DNA of 64,000 bases from Xiashengella succiniciproducens (GTDB lineage: Bacteria > Bacteroidota > Bacteroidia > Bacteroidales > Marinilabiliaceae). Below, piece after piece: positions 39,127-48,711 of this stretch (position 1 is the first letter of the stretch; each line of letters starts with the position of its first letter). The stretch lies in contig NZ_CP098400.1 in NCBI RefSeq assembly GCF_023674465.1, positions 124,001 through 188,000 on the forward strand, read 5' to 3'. The position numbers were made by a program, and so were the translations under genes. Below the pieces are notes generated by a model. It had not been told where the DNA came from. It worked only from the letters and a program-made list of their open reading frames with translations, and made no database searches.

Positions 39127-40785
39127 ATGGAACCATTATTCTACCCTAAACTTATTAGTACATTCAAGAAAGGCTATTCCCGGGATCAGTTTTACAAGGA
39201 TTTGATGGCTGGAACCATCGTGGGAGTTGTAGCCCTCCCCCTGGCTATTGCCTTTGCAATAGCATCAGGAGTCAGCCCTGAAAAAGGACTTGTTACAGCA
39301 GTTATTGCAGGTTCTCTTATATCTCTGCTGGGGGGCAGCCGGGTTCAGATCGGCGGGCCAACAGGAGCCTTCGTTGTAATAGTGGCAGGTATCATCGCCA
39401 GTTACGGTATCGATGGCCTGATTATCTCAACGATTATGGCAGGCATCATAATGATAGCCTTTGGTCTGCTACGCCTTGGTGTTATTATCAGGTTCGTCCC
39501 CTACCCACTTACAGTCGGCTTTACTAGTGGTATTGCTTTGTTGATCTTTGTTTCCCAGATAAAGGATTTCTTTGGAATGAACACAGGGGAATTACCTGCA
39601 GAATTTATTTCAAAGATGTCTGTCCTTTTTTCTTCAATAGGAACATCAAATTGGCAGGCAGTAATTCTTGGAATTGTAAGCGTACTGCTTACAATATACT
39701 GGAAAAAGGTGTCTGCCAGAATTCCTGGTTCACTGATTGCACTGATTGTTGGTGCCCTGATTGTAACCATTGGTTTCCTTGATGTTGAGACTATTGGAAG
39801 CAAGTTTGGTGAAATACCAAATAAGATTAGCGTCCCTGAATTTCCAACATTAAGCTGGGATTTAATTTTAAAACATATAGCACCTGCCTTTACAATTGCA
39901 ATGCTGGGATCAATCGAATCCCTGCTTTCGGCAATAGTAGCCGATGGTATGATAGGAGGACGTCACCGTAGCAATACCGAGTTGATAGCTCAGGGTATTG
40001 CCAATATTGGAAGCGGTATTTTTGGCGGTATTCCGGCAACGGGTGCGATTGCCCGTACCGCGACAAATGTCAAGAACGGTGGTAGAACCCCTGTTTCCGG
40101 TATGGTTCATGCAGTAGTTCTTCTGATTATTATGTTGTTTGCAGGAAAGTGGGCAAAACTGATACCTCTGTCAGTTCTTGCCGGTATCTTGATGGTAGTA
40201 GCCTACAATATGAGTGAATGGCGTTCTTTTGTATCAATATTGCGCGGTTCTCGATATGACGCTGCTGTATTGCTCAGTACCTTTGTTTTGACCGTTGTCG
40301 TTGACCTTACAGTGGCCATCCAGGTTGGTATGGTGCTAGCAGCACTGTTGTTTATGAAACGTATGTCGGATGTTAGTGAAGTCAAGACTTTGGTAGGTAA
40401 TTTATCAGCAGAAGAGCATGATGACGTGAGCATGATCAACCTGCAGTTGCCGTCCGGATGTGCAGTATATGAGATTACTGGTCCAATGTTCTTTGGTGTT
40501 GCAAACAAGTTCAAGGAACTTACTCATGATATTCCAGACCGTTCTGAGGTTGTTATCATCCGTATGCGCAGGGTCTCCATGATCGATGCAACCGGATTGT
40601 ACAACTTCAAGGAGTTACTGCATCACTTCCTGCATAAACACAAGAAGATTATTCTAACTGGCGTTAACCCTCATGTAGAGGAAGAGCTTTTAAGGTATGG
40701 TATTGTGGATCTTATAGGCAAAGAAAATATATTCTCTCTGTTTGATGATGCAGTTAAGATGTTGAAGGATAAGTATCAGGAGTAG
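39127..40785 (+). CDS. SulP-family anion transporter with STAS domain
   Basis: This 552-residue inner-membrane transporter has the SulP core (DLMAGTIVGVVALPLAIAFA; GGSRVQIGGPTGAFVVIVAG) with about 10-14 membrane helices to about residue 405. A cytoplasmic STAS domain (MIDATGLYNFKELLHHF) follows. SulP proteins carry sulfate, bicarbonate, chloride or dicarboxylates; the substrate cannot be chosen, and no carbonic anhydrase gene lies next to it. It is monocistronic, ending in a strong bidirectional terminator. Confidence 0.92.
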   Translation: MEPLFYPKLISTFKKGYSRDQFYKDLMAGTIVGVVALPLAIAFAIASGVSPEKGLVTAVIAGSLISLLGGSRVQIGGPTGAFVVIVAGIIASYGIDGLIISTIMAGIIMIAFGLLRLGVIIRFVPYPLTVGFTSGIALLIFVSQIKDFFGMNTGELPAEFISKMSVLFSSIGTSNWQAVILGIVSVLLTIYWKKVSARIPGSLIALIVGALIVTIGFLDVETIGSKFGEIPNKISVPEFPTLSWDLILKHIAPAFTIAMLGSIESLLSAIVADGMIGGRHRSNTELIAQGIANIGSGIFGGIPATGAIARTATNVKNGGRTPVSGMVHAVVLLIIMLFAGKWAKLIPLSVLAGILMVVAYNMSEWRSFVSILRGSRYDAAVLLSTFVLTVVVDLTVAIQVGMVLAALLFMKRMSDVSEVKTLVGNLSAEEHDDVSMINLQLPSGCAVYEITGPMFFGVANKFKELTHDIPDRSEVVIIRMRRVSMIDATGLYNFKELLHHFLHKHKKIILTGVNPHVEEELLRYGIVDLIGKENIFSLFDDAVKMLKDKYQE

Positions 40786-40802
40786 TATATACAAATTTCT
40801 GA

Positions 40803-40840
40803 GACATAAAAAGGAGGCTGCCCAGCCTCCTTTTTATGTC
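40803..40840. terminator. Perfect 38-bp palindromic bidirectional terminator
   Basis: GACATAAAAAGGAGGCTG pairs fully with its complement on the other side of a 2-nt CC loop, giving T-runs on both strands. It separates the convergent SulP gene and the MG2-like gene. Confidence 0.9.
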
Positions 40841-40858
40841 GTAACTGCTAGAGTCTAC

Positions 40859-42574
40859 CTACTTTACATACAAAAGATCAGGTAATACAAAGTAGTCCAT
40901 TTCACCATTCCTTGTATAGCCAAAAATGCTGAGTGTGTATGAACCTGCATTCTGAGGCAAGGCTATTTTGACTGTTGCCTTTTCTCCCGCTGATCTTAAT
41001 GTATCAAAGTATAGGTCAGAGGTGTATTGCGGTATACGGAAATTCACAAAACTTCTGCTTGCCGGGGCAGTATTTACCGGACAGAAGTTAATTCGAACAG
41101 AGTTTTTGTCCTTTTCTACAAGAGAAAACGAATTGTCGTTGGAGACTATATCCAGTATGCCTTCGTAGACCTCAGAACCAAAGAAAAAACGAGAAGCAAC
41201 CACCTGTATGGATTTCAGTTTCTCTGTCGAAATTCCTGGTACCAGATGATTGGCCTGAAACAAAGGAACTCCGTCGAAAACAACCAGTGGTGTAGCATTT
41301 AGCGTACTATTTCCTTCTGTCTTGACCAAGATATTGACCTGAGATCTTCTTCCTCTCACAAAAGCTTCGAGCACTATCTCCCTGACAAATTCTTCCAGAT
41401 TGGGTAAGTCAGTGTAAGTATTGATTTTATATTCATTATCCGGAAAGCCATAAAACCTCAAAAGTGGGCGCTCAGCACTGACCGCAGTATTTTTCATGTT
41501 GCCATAGGCATCATTCACCTGAAGATTGATCATTCGAGCCTCTATAATTGATTTCAATGATGGCTCGGGGAAGTAGTCTTCTTTTTCAAGTTCTTCAAAT
41601 TCAGGGTAAAACTCATTCTCAAGTAATATTGAAAACTCATTCGTCGTATCCACCATACTAATTACCAGATCTTCTCTCTGGTATTCAATGGGCATTGTAG
41701 CCGTAAACCTTCCTAGCGAGTCGGTTTTACAACGTGTTATCCAGCTGATGGAGTCGACAAACGCCAGGTAAAGTATTTTATCAGCGACTGATACATTGCT
41801 ATTGGTGGCCTTTATGCTACCGGTGACTATATCATGGGTGAACTCAGGCAAAAATGTAAGTCTGGAGATAGGTGAACCATTCTGATCATAGACATTGCGT
41901 TCTGGAAAGGACGGTGAAGTACGTTCATCTCCCAAATGCATAGCCACTATGTATTGTACACTGTCGGCAGTGTGCGATTCAATGTCAAGTATTATGGAGT
42001 CGCCCCTGTTGGCTTCCGTTGTACTTAGTTGAGCAGAGATTTTTAATCTTTCACTGGAACCAAAGTAAGGGGGGTGTTGCAAAACTGTTTGATGCTCATG
42101 GCGTGACAGAGTATCTGCCAGGGTAGCAATGTAAGGAACAAATGGATTTACGATTTTCAGCCTCTTTGTGAAAAACACAGAAGGTCCGAAATTCTTCATA
42201 TAGTTGGTATAGGCCCTGATATAGTAAAGCCCGGTTGTGATATCACGGGGCAATTCGATAGAATTGATGGCTTCACCATCCTTAAATAATACCTTTTTTG
42301 AAGCAATTACTTTGTTGTCCTGATCATATAGTTCCACATACAGAATAGAGCTGAAAGCAATTGGAATTTGAAGGCCTGCATCCAATGTCACAGCAAAAAA
42401 GTTTATTGTCTCACCTGCCAGATAGAAGTCCTGATCGATTATTAACAATATACGTTCCTGCACCTGAAAGTCCTTTGTCCGGGTTAACGGGGTTAATCCG
42501 GACTCATCCTGACAATGTGCAGCAAAATGTGAAGTAAGTAAGCAAACAACCAGTAAATATTTAAGAGAATTCAT
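40859..42574 (-). CDS. Secreted MG2/macroglobulin-like protein of a TonB-receptor operon
   Basis: This protein of about 571 residues has a signal peptide (SLKYLLVVCLLTSHFAAHC; the Cys may be lipid-modified). It begins with a macroglobulin-like strand domain (RILLIIDQDFYLAGETINFF; DITTGLYYIRAYTNYM). Later segments look like further beta domains, with a degenerate TonB-plug-like stretch (LVVFDGVPLFQANHLVPG). No enzyme motif is seen. ATG 42574 was chosen because the frame's first Met at 42598 overlaps the DUF4249 stop and precedes the signal peptide. It is the last gene of the four-gene operon. Confidence 0.65.
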   Translation of the reverse strand: MNSLKYLLVVCLLTSHFAAHCQDESGLTPLTRTKDFQVQERILLIIDQDFYLAGETINFFAVTLDAGLQIPIAFSSILYVELYDQDNKVIASKKVLFKDGEAINSIELPRDITTGLYYIRAYTNYMKNFGPSVFFTKRLKIVNPFVPYIATLADTLSRHEHQTVLQHPPYFGSSERLKISAQLSTTEANRGDSIILDIESHTADSVQYIVAMHLGDERTSPSFPERNVYDQNGSPISRLTFLPEFTHDIVTGSIKATNSNVSVADKILYLAFVDSISWITRCKTDSLGRFTATMPIEYQREDLVISMVDTTNEFSILLENEFYPEFEELEKEDYFPEPSLKSIIEARMINLQVNDAYGNMKNTAVSAERPLLRFYGFPDNEYKINTYTDLPNLEEFVREIVLEAFVRGRRSQVNILVKTEGNSTLNATPLVVFDGVPLFQANHLVPGISTEKLKSIQVVASRFFFGSEVYEGILDIVSNDNSFSLVEKDKNSVRINFCPVNTAPASRSFVNFRIPQYTSDLYFDTLRSAGEKATVKIALPQNAGSYTLSIFGYTRNGEMDYFVLPDLLYVK

Positions 42575-42590
42575 TGTTTCAAAATTGACA

Positions 42591-43736
42591 TTAATCAATC
42601 CAAAAATCAGGTTTTATGTTGGTTCCGGAAGCCCTGGAATCGAAGCATCGCTTTTTGGCAAGGTAAACGTGAACCCTGTTTCCTCCTGACCCTATTTCGA
42701 GCGCTTCTTTAAATATTACATAGCCCTTATTCATAAGTGAGTCTACTCTATGGTCCATCCTTACATTGTCCTTAAATTCCAGTCTTACAAAAACAAGTTC
42801 CAGATCACAATCCTCGAAACCGCTAACTGGCCGGTATTCCTCCGGTAGCTCACTTCTGTCGATAAAAATCCTTTTTTCAGATGCACCAGCGACAATAAAG
42901 TATCCTAATATTGGTAAATTTCTATCACTTACGCATTTAATATTGCCGGTAAGTGAATAAGGTATTGGATCGAAAAGAGATCCCTGATTTTGATTAAGAG
43001 ACACCAGGTCCTTCAGATATTTAAAGGCTTTTTCGGAGTACGCGTATTGAGTAACCAAAATGGAGTAGCGCAGGTGTAGTTTATTTATGTCTTCGCCAAT
43101 TTGTAAAAGCGGTTGTCTCTCAATAATATCAGCATGTCGATTGATAGTGCTGGCAATATAAAAGTTATAATTTGTAGAACTTGCATAACCTTCTCTACGG
43201 TCTGGATGATCAGAATCATCGATGGGGACTATATATTTCCATGTATCATAATAATCCCAACCATAGTATCTGGTTTTGTTGTTGGGGTCGTGTGTTGCTA
43301 CCAATAACTGAATTGCGTCATTTTGCTTGTTTACTTTTATATGTTCCCAAAAGACACTGTCTATTTGAACAGGAGGGATAAGGGTTTCCATTTCCGACTC
43401 GAATACTTCATCTTCAATAATAATCTGCAGTTTATAGCTTTTCCCAGCGATTCCCGTGAACGAGCTGTCTGTTGTAACATATACACCTTTGTCGGTTTCT
43501 TTCAACACCTCTTCCAATCCTTCATTATCTATAATCTTAATTTGTGCACCACTGACAGGTTGCCCGACATTCTGTTCGTACCTATAACTTCTGGATAGTT
43601 TTACCATATAGGGACCGGGAAGATTTGTTAATTTCCCATCCACCACAAGAACATTCTCGTATTTGGAAATATCCGGACTGTATTCTTCGATACAAGAACT
43701 ACACAGTAAGATGAGTATAATGATATATTTCCACAT
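42591..43736 (-). CDS. DUF4249 lipoprotein
   Basis: This 381-residue lipoprotein has a signal peptide with lipobox (IIILILLCSSC). The N-terminal half is the conserved DUF4249 part (VVDGKLTNLPGPYMVKLSRS; PVSGAQIKIIDNEG). DUF4249 genes regularly accompany TonB-dependent receptors in Bacteroidota; the protein is probably on the outer membrane, though its function is unknown. It lies 2 bp after the receptor gene and 16 bp before the MG2-like gene. Confidence 0.82.
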   Translation of the reverse strand: MWKYIIILILLCSSCIEEYSPDISKYENVLVVDGKLTNLPGPYMVKLSRSYRYEQNVGQPVSGAQIKIIDNEGLEEVLKETDKGVYVTTDSSFTGIAGKSYKLQIIIEDEVFESEMETLIPPVQIDSVFWEHIKVNKQNDAIQLLVATHDPNNKTRYYGWDYYDTWKYIVPIDDSDHPDRREGYASSTNYNFYIASTINRHADIIERQPLLQIGEDINKLHLRYSILVTQYAYSEKAFKYLKDLVSLNQNQGSLFDPIPYSLTGNIKCVSDRNLPILGYFIVAGASEKRIFIDRSELPEEYRPVSGFEDCDLELVFVRLEFKDNVRMDHRVDSLMNKGYVIFKEALEIGSGGNRVHVYLAKKRCFDSRASGTNIKPDFWID

Positions 43737-43738
43737 AA

Positions 43739-46498
43739 CTAGAATTTGAAATTATAAGTGATATTGAATATTGGACGATTTATAATCGACATCTTATAGC
43801 CTCTTACCCCTCTGGAAGTAGTTTTGAAAAATACTGAATATGTATTACTGCGACCCAGTACATTATATACCCCCAGGGACCATGAGCTATGCGCAATCTT
43901 GTCCTTTCTCAGGTTTCCATCCAGATTTATTGCTACATCCCATCGCATATAGTAGGGAATCCGGTATTCGTTTCGATTGGAATAATGTATCAGTTGTTTT
44001 CCCTGATAATTGTACTTTGCAACAGGATATGTTATCGGACGACCGGAGCTGTATTTGAATGTATTGGCCAGGCTAAGACGTCTTGATAGTCTATAATCAG
44101 CTACCAGATTTATATCATGGGGCTTATCGTAATCAGCCGGATAGTATTCTCCATTGTTGATCTTTTCATCCGAGAATTCACCATCCACCTTAAGCAGAGA
44201 TCGCGAATAGGTATAGGAGATCCACCCATTTAACATGCCACTCTTTTTCTTTAGGAGTAGTTCTATTCCATATGCTTTCCCCACACCCGAGATGATATCC
44301 ACTTCCAGATCAGGGTTTAAAAGTAACTCGGCACCAGCTTTATAATCCAATGTATTTTTCATCCTTTTATAGTAAACCTCCACAGAAGCCTCAACTAAGT
44401 TGGTGAAAAGATTGTGATAATAACCTGCTGTAACCTGATCTCCAATAAGTGGTTTTATGTTTGCATCACTCATCTTCCAGATATCAGTAGGAGAGATAAC
44501 TGTTGAATTTGTGAGCATATGTAGAAACTGATGTATCCGGTTATAGCTAAATTTCAGCGAACTGTTTTCTCCAAATCTGTACCGTGTGGAGATTCTAAGT
44601 TCGGGACCTCCGTAGGTTTTAATAATCCTGCCTGAAGGATACATAGTAGAATCAACCCTGCTTTCCACTGTACGGGATACATTGGGCTGGTATTCATATA
44701 CCTTAGTCGGGCCCATAGCAAAAAACATGGCATACCTTAAGCCTGCTGAAACAGAGAGCTTGTTATTAATCTCAAAATCGTCGTTGAGGAATACTCCTGC
44801 TTCAATACCATGTTCATCTGGTAATTTTACGGGCATTATATCCGATTTCTCATCATAGGGAGTGAAACTGCCCGGAGCTATCTTGTATTTTATGGCTTCA
44901 AAACCAGAATTTATAGTGTGCTTTGCATTTGGAAGATAGAATAGCGAAGTTTTGACAGATTGATAGTCAATATCATAATCAAGATTAAATCCCAGTGCTG
45001 GATCTTCGTTACTTGAAATGCCATATTTGTAGTTGGAGTATATTGCTGATATATTGCCGTACAACTTCGGGTTAAACAATCGTTTGTAGAATAAGCGAGC
45101 ACTTCTGTTCTCATAGCTATAGGTGGTGTCAGAACCAAGCTGGAAGTTATCTAGTGATTGATAGTAGGTAATACTCAGGGAGTTGGTCCGGTTGATGTCA
45201 TATGATACTTTAGCGCTGATATCATGGAAGTTGGCACTGCTGTTTTTAAACTGCGTGCGGCCGAGCTCCCTAAGTACCCAGTCGGAGTAAGTTGCTCGAC
45301 CTCCCACAATATAGGAAAGCTTATCTTTAATAATAGGTCCTTCAACGGTTAACTTTCCTGTTATAGGGCTGATACCTCCACTTATCACATGTTTTTTTAA
45401 ATTACCCTGTTTAGCACTAATGTCAAGAATTGACGAGATTCTGCCTCCAAAGCGAGCTGGGATTCCGCTCTTATAGAGTTCGAAATCTTTTACGGTTTCA
45501 GGATTGAAAACAGAGAAGAATCCAAACAGGTGAGAGCTGTTAAAAATAGGCATTTCATCAAGCAATACAAGGTTCTGATCGGCACTACCACCCCGAACAT
45601 TGAAACCGGATGAACCCTCTGCCACAGTCTGAACGCCGGGGAGCAATGTTACTGATTTTATAATATCAACTTCTCCCATAAAGGCAGGAAGATGTTTAAT
45701 TTCTTCCATATTTAGCTTCAGCGAACCAGTTTTAAGATTGTGGACATTGCTTTCTGACTCTGCTGTTATAACAATCTCTTTGAGAGAATAAGGGCTGTCT
45801 TCCATGTCAATATTGAGGACTCCATTATCATATAGCAATACGGATTGGTTGATGTCTTTCTTACCCAGATACTTGAATAGCAATTCATAACTGCCCTTAG
45901 GTAGGGTAATAGAGTAATTTCCGTTGATATCAGAGACTGTTCCCGTATTTAAACTCTGAACAAATAACTGACCTCCAATTATTGCTTCCCCATTATTTGC
46001 ATCACGTATTACCCCTGAGAGGGTGAACTGCCCTCCCTTGGATCTTTTGGGATCTCCAAATCTCAGTACTCCCTGAGTCTGTTTTTTTGTACCTGGGTCA
46101 ACAAATGCATATCTGACTTCTTTTTCGACTTCGGTGGTATTTGTGATGTCTTGTAGTTCCTCCTTCGTAGCTAAAAAGAAGTTCTCCGGAAGAGTAGCAT
46201 GAATAGGGTAATTATTTGTGATCAGGATGTTTGGTCCATCAAAAAAGTAATTCAGATATGTGTCATTGAAGGTGTCGTACAATAACTGTTTGAGCGTGAT
46301 CGGTATACTTTGTTGCTTTACAACTATGGTATCAACCCAGGCTTCCATAAAAAAGAAACGCAGATTTTCCTTTTGCTCCAGTTTGGAAACAAACTCGGTG
46401 AAAGGCATTGAATTGAAATCTGCTTCAATCTGTATTTCTCCGATTTGAGCATAAGCAAAGAGGGGGAATAGACAAAGAATAAGTAAAAGCTGTTTCAT
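43739..46498 (-). CDS. TonB-dependent receptor with STN and carboxypeptidase-regulatory domains
   Basis: This 919-residue outer-membrane transporter has, in order: signal peptide, an STN domain (about 25-100), a carboxypeptidase-regulatory-like beta domain (VIRDANNGEAIIGGQLFVQS), a plug (GSSGFNVRGGSADQNLVLLD) and a 22-strand barrel ending in FNITYNFKF. STN receptors often signal to an anti-sigma factor, but no FecI/FecR pair is visible nearby. The substrate is unknown. It overlaps the upstream gene by 4 bp (ATGA). Confidence 0.9.
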   Translation of the reverse strand: MKQLLLILCLFPLFAYAQIGEIQIEADFNSMPFTEFVSKLEQKENLRFFFMEAWVDTIVVKQQSIPITLKQLLYDTFNDTYLNYFFDGPNILITNNYPIHATLPENFFLATKEELQDITNTTEVEKEVRYAFVDPGTKKQTQGVLRFGDPKRSKGGQFTLSGVIRDANNGEAIIGGQLFVQSLNTGTVSDINGNYSITLPKGSYELLFKYLGKKDINQSVLLYDNGVLNIDMEDSPYSLKEIVITAESESNVHNLKTGSLKLNMEEIKHLPAFMGEVDIIKSVTLLPGVQTVAEGSSGFNVRGGSADQNLVLLDEMPIFNSSHLFGFFSVFNPETVKDFELYKSGIPARFGGRISSILDISAKQGNLKKHVISGGISPITGKLTVEGPIIKDKLSYIVGGRATYSDWVLRELGRTQFKNSSANFHDISAKVSYDINRTNSLSITYYQSLDNFQLGSDTTYSYENRSARLFYKRLFNPKLYGNISAIYSNYKYGISSNEDPALGFNLDYDIDYQSVKTSLFYLPNAKHTINSGFEAIKYKIAPGSFTPYDEKSDIMPVKLPDEHGIEAGVFLNDDFEINNKLSVSAGLRYAMFFAMGPTKVYEYQPNVSRTVESRVDSTMYPSGRIIKTYGGPELRISTRYRFGENSSLKFSYNRIHQFLHMLTNSTVISPTDIWKMSDANIKPLIGDQVTAGYYHNLFTNLVEASVEVYYKRMKNTLDYKAGAELLLNPDLEVDIISGVGKAYGIELLLKKKSGMLNGWISYTYSRSLLKVDGEFSDEKINNGEYYPADYDKPHDINLVADYRLSRRLSLANTFKYSSGRPITYPVAKYNYQGKQLIHYSNRNEYRIPYYMRWDVAINLDGNLRKDKIAHSSWSLGVYNVLGRSNTYSVFFKTTSRGVRGYKMSIINRPIFNITYNFKF

Positions 46499-47250
46499 TT
46501 CAACTGCCTTTCGTAATATTCGAGCACTTTATTGATCGAAGAATTGTTTCCTAGCTCCAGTGTTACACGGTTTTCTCTCATAAGTTTTTTTACCGGGCGC
46601 TTTTTTTCAGCAAACTGCTTCATTAACTGCCACTTGTTTTTTATTCGAACAACTTTTCCATCATTCAGCAGGTACATGCTTTTTAGATCGTCGAACTTGT
46701 CAGGAGCAGTGAAATCAAATGATTTGGTCTTTTCCCAGCGAATAAGAAATTTTGATTCACCGTCGTATACCACCTCATAATAACCATCTTTTAGCTTAAT
46801 ACCGGACTTGGTTTTAAGGTCCCGGAAGTACCTGAATACTGAGTTATAGATTGCAAACTCAGATACAAAATTCTCATCGAGGGCAATGTTATTAATATCA
46901 AAGTTGTCGGAGTAATATCGGTATACGAGTTTGTCATTAAGGATGTCGTACAGAAGGGCATCGGCTTCATAGACCTGGTTTTTGAAAATCAAGGTCCCGG
47001 CTACAGGACGGTGATCATAGAAATAGGGGTGATGAACATTATTGCCATGGTACGTCTGCATCCTGCCCACTACAAAGGGCCGGTCGATTTCAATATGCTT
47101 GTTGATTGTATCTTGTAGTGATTCTTTATAGTTGCGGACAAGTAAGTGTTTCTCTTCCAGTGATATACTTTGGCTGTATCCCTTAACCCAAAAAGTCAAT
47201 AATAATGCAAATATTTGCAGTCCTTTATTCAGGAGATTGCCTTGGAACAT
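46495..47250 (-). CDS. Secreted protein of unknown family, first gene of the TonB-receptor operon
   Basis: This 251-residue protein has a signal peptide (LQIFALLLTFWVKGYSQ). The mature part is beta-rich and Tyr/Phe-rich (YHGNNVHHPYFYDHRPVAGT; VYRYYSDNFDINNIALDENF), with a basic C-terminal third. I did not recognise the family. Its last 4 bp overlap the receptor start, so the two are translated together. It is probably periplasmic or outer-membrane linked. Confidence 0.65.
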   Translation of the reverse strand: MFQGNLLNKGLQIFALLLTFWVKGYSQSISLEEKHLLVRNYKESLQDTINKHIEIDRPFVVGRMQTYHGNNVHHPYFYDHRPVAGTLIFKNQVYEADALLYDILNDKLVYRYYSDNFDINNIALDENFVSEFAIYNSVFRYFRDLKTKSGIKLKDGYYEVVYDGESKFLIRWEKTKSFDFTAPDKFDDLKSMYLLNDGKVVRIKNKWQLMKQFAEKKRPVKKLMRENRVTLELGNNSSINKVLEYYERQLK

Positions 47251-47294
47251 AGTATGGATATTCTATTTCGAATTTCTCTTCCATGATGTAGAGA

Positions 47295-47302
47295 CAAACA
47301 TA
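47295..47302 (-). promoter_or_regulatory. Possible -7 element of the TonB-receptor operon
   Basis: The minus strand reads TATGTTTG, matching TAnnTTTG, 44 bp before ATG 47250. No clear -33 element was found. Confidence 0.5.
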
Positions 47303-47426
47303 ATTATACACTAAAATAGAAATTTTTTTGGTTTGAGGTTTGATGTAGGACGTATAAAATATGTAGGAATTGTGTACTAAAAAAACCACTCACAGATGAA
47401 TCTCTGTAAGTGGTTGTCATTGAGAG

Positions 47427-47501
47427 TGGGCCCAGCTGGACTTGAACCAGCGACCCCCTGATTATGAGTCAGGTGCTACTAACCAACTGAGCTATAGGCC
47501 C
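47427..47501 (-). tRNA. tRNA with CAU anticodon (Ile2 or elongator Met)
   Basis: On the minus strand the 75-nt cloverleaf has acceptor GGGCCTA / TGGGCCC, anticodon stem CCTGA / TCAGG with loop CTCATAA, and T-arm GCTGG-TTCAAGT-CCAGC. CCA is not encoded. The T-arm resembles bacterial tRNA-Ile2 (lysidine-modified CAU) more than elongator Met, but that remains unsettled. The D-stem has one mismatch (GCTC opposite TAGC). Confidence 0.9.
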
Positions 47502-47575
47502 CAATCGAAAGCAAAAAGCTATCTTTGCTTTCGCGATGCAAAAATACAAAGTTTTTTCAATTATCAAACGGTGTA

Positions 47576-48184
47576 ATGAGAATATTGAACATCATTTTTG
47601 ATCTAGGAGGGGTTGTAATAGACCTTGATGTAAAACGCACCTATGAAGGATTCAGAAGGCTTTTCGGTGAGGATGTGATGAATCTGGAACATGGGTATTT
47701 GCGCAGCAGCTTGCAGACAGACTATGAGATTGGAGCCATAGACAGTGAAGAGTTTTTGGATGGTTTGGAGGCTCTTGCGCTGGAGGGTGTGACCCGCCAG
47801 GATATTATTGATGCCTGGAATGCAATGCTGATAGGAATACCAAAGGAGAGGGCTCTTACACTTGAGAGCTTGTCGGACAAGTACAGGATTTTCATATTAA
47901 GCAATACCAACAGCATTCATGAGGAATGCTTTGAGCGAATGTTGCCGGGACATGAAAAGTTGAGCGATATCTTCGAGAAAGCATATTATTCTCACAGGAT
48001 AGGATGCCGTAAGCCAGATCCGGAGGCTTTCAAGGTTGTGCTTGAAGGAAGTGGGTTGAAGCCCGAAGAGACTTTGTTTGTGGATGACCTGGAGCTTAAT
48101 ATTGAGGCGGCTAAGAAATTGAATCTCCATACCCTGCATGTAATGCAGAATATGGAGATTGCAGATATTTTCAAGGATTGGTAA
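47576..48184 (+). CDS. HAD-family hydrolase (subfamily IA)
   Basis: This 202-residue cytoplasmic phosphatase-like enzyme begins with IIFDLGGVVIDLD, in which the usual second Asp of DxD is Gly, as in other YihX-like HAD proteins. Later motifs are FILSNTNS (motif II), CRKPDPEAFK with the motif III Lys, and LFVDDLELN (motif IV). The substrate is probably a sugar phosphate or similar small molecule. ATG 47576 was chosen over upstream alternatives because the protein then begins right at the first strand. Confidence 0.88.
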   Translation: MRILNIIFDLGGVVIDLDVKRTYEGFRRLFGEDVMNLEHGYLRSSLQTDYEIGAIDSEEFLDGLEALALEGVTRQDIIDAWNAMLIGIPKERALTLESLSDKYRIFILSNTNSIHEECFERMLPGHEKLSDIFEKAYYSHRIGCRKPDPEAFKVVLEGSGLKPEETLFVDDLELNIEAAKKLNLHTLHVMQNMEIADIFKDW

Positions 48185-48187
48185 AGC

Positions 48188-48616
48188 TTATTTCTTGACG
48201 AGCAGCCAAACACCTTCCTTACCTGGGGTAGCTCTTTCAGAATCAAGAGCTTTAATAGCTTCTTTCCAGCTATTGAAAGACATATATGCGACCTTATAAA
48301 AGTCACTATTGGGTCCGTCATTCCTTTGGATTATCTGAGCACTGAGGCCCTTGTTTACCAGGCTTTGCTTGTATTTTTCAGCATTGGACAACTCCTGGAA
48401 GCTGGCAGCTATCAAAAAGTACCTGTCATTGGCTGACGTTGTTGGTGCTTCAATTACCGGATCTGGGACTACCTCTTCAACCACCGGATCTTCCTTAAGC
48501 TCTTCGACTACGGCAACTGGCGCAGGCTGTGGGGTCTGAACCTTTTTGGCGGTCTTGCCCTTACATGCTGACATAGCTAGCAGCATCACTATTGCCACAA
48601 ACACTATTCTTCTCAT
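48188..48616 (-). CDS. SPOR-domain lipoprotein
   Basis: This 142-residue lipoprotein (signal VAIVMLLAMSAC) has a Pro/Glu/Val-rich spacer (about 30-60) and a C-terminal SPOR domain (YFLIAASFQELSNAEKYKQ ... YKVAYMSFNSWKEAIKAL). SPOR domains bind denuded peptidoglycan at division sites, so it should sit in the periplasm tethered to a membrane. It converges with the HAD gene, with a 3-bp gap. Confidence 0.85.
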   Translation of the reverse strand: MRRIVFVAIVMLLAMSACKGKTAKKVQTPQPAPVAVVEELKEDPVVEEVVPDPVIEAPTTSANDRYFLIAASFQELSNAEKYKQSLVNKGLSAQIIQRNDGPNSDFYKVAYMSFNSWKEAIKALDSERATPGKEGVWLLVKK

Positions 48617-48639
48617 CCTTTTCCTGTTTAAATTAGCGG

Positions 48640-48659
48640 CAGGTCCCGTAGGACCTGCA
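48640..48659. other. Short perfect hairpin between the lipoprotein gene and the SPOR gene
   Basis: GCAGGTCC-CGTA-GGACCTGC lies 53 bp after the acidic lipoprotein gene's stop (minus strand). No T-run follows, so it is a weak terminator or processing site at best. Confidence 0.4.
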
Positions 48660-48711
48660 AAACAGGCCTAAGGTATTAATTTTTTGACATTAATGTCAAT
48701 ACCTCTATCCT

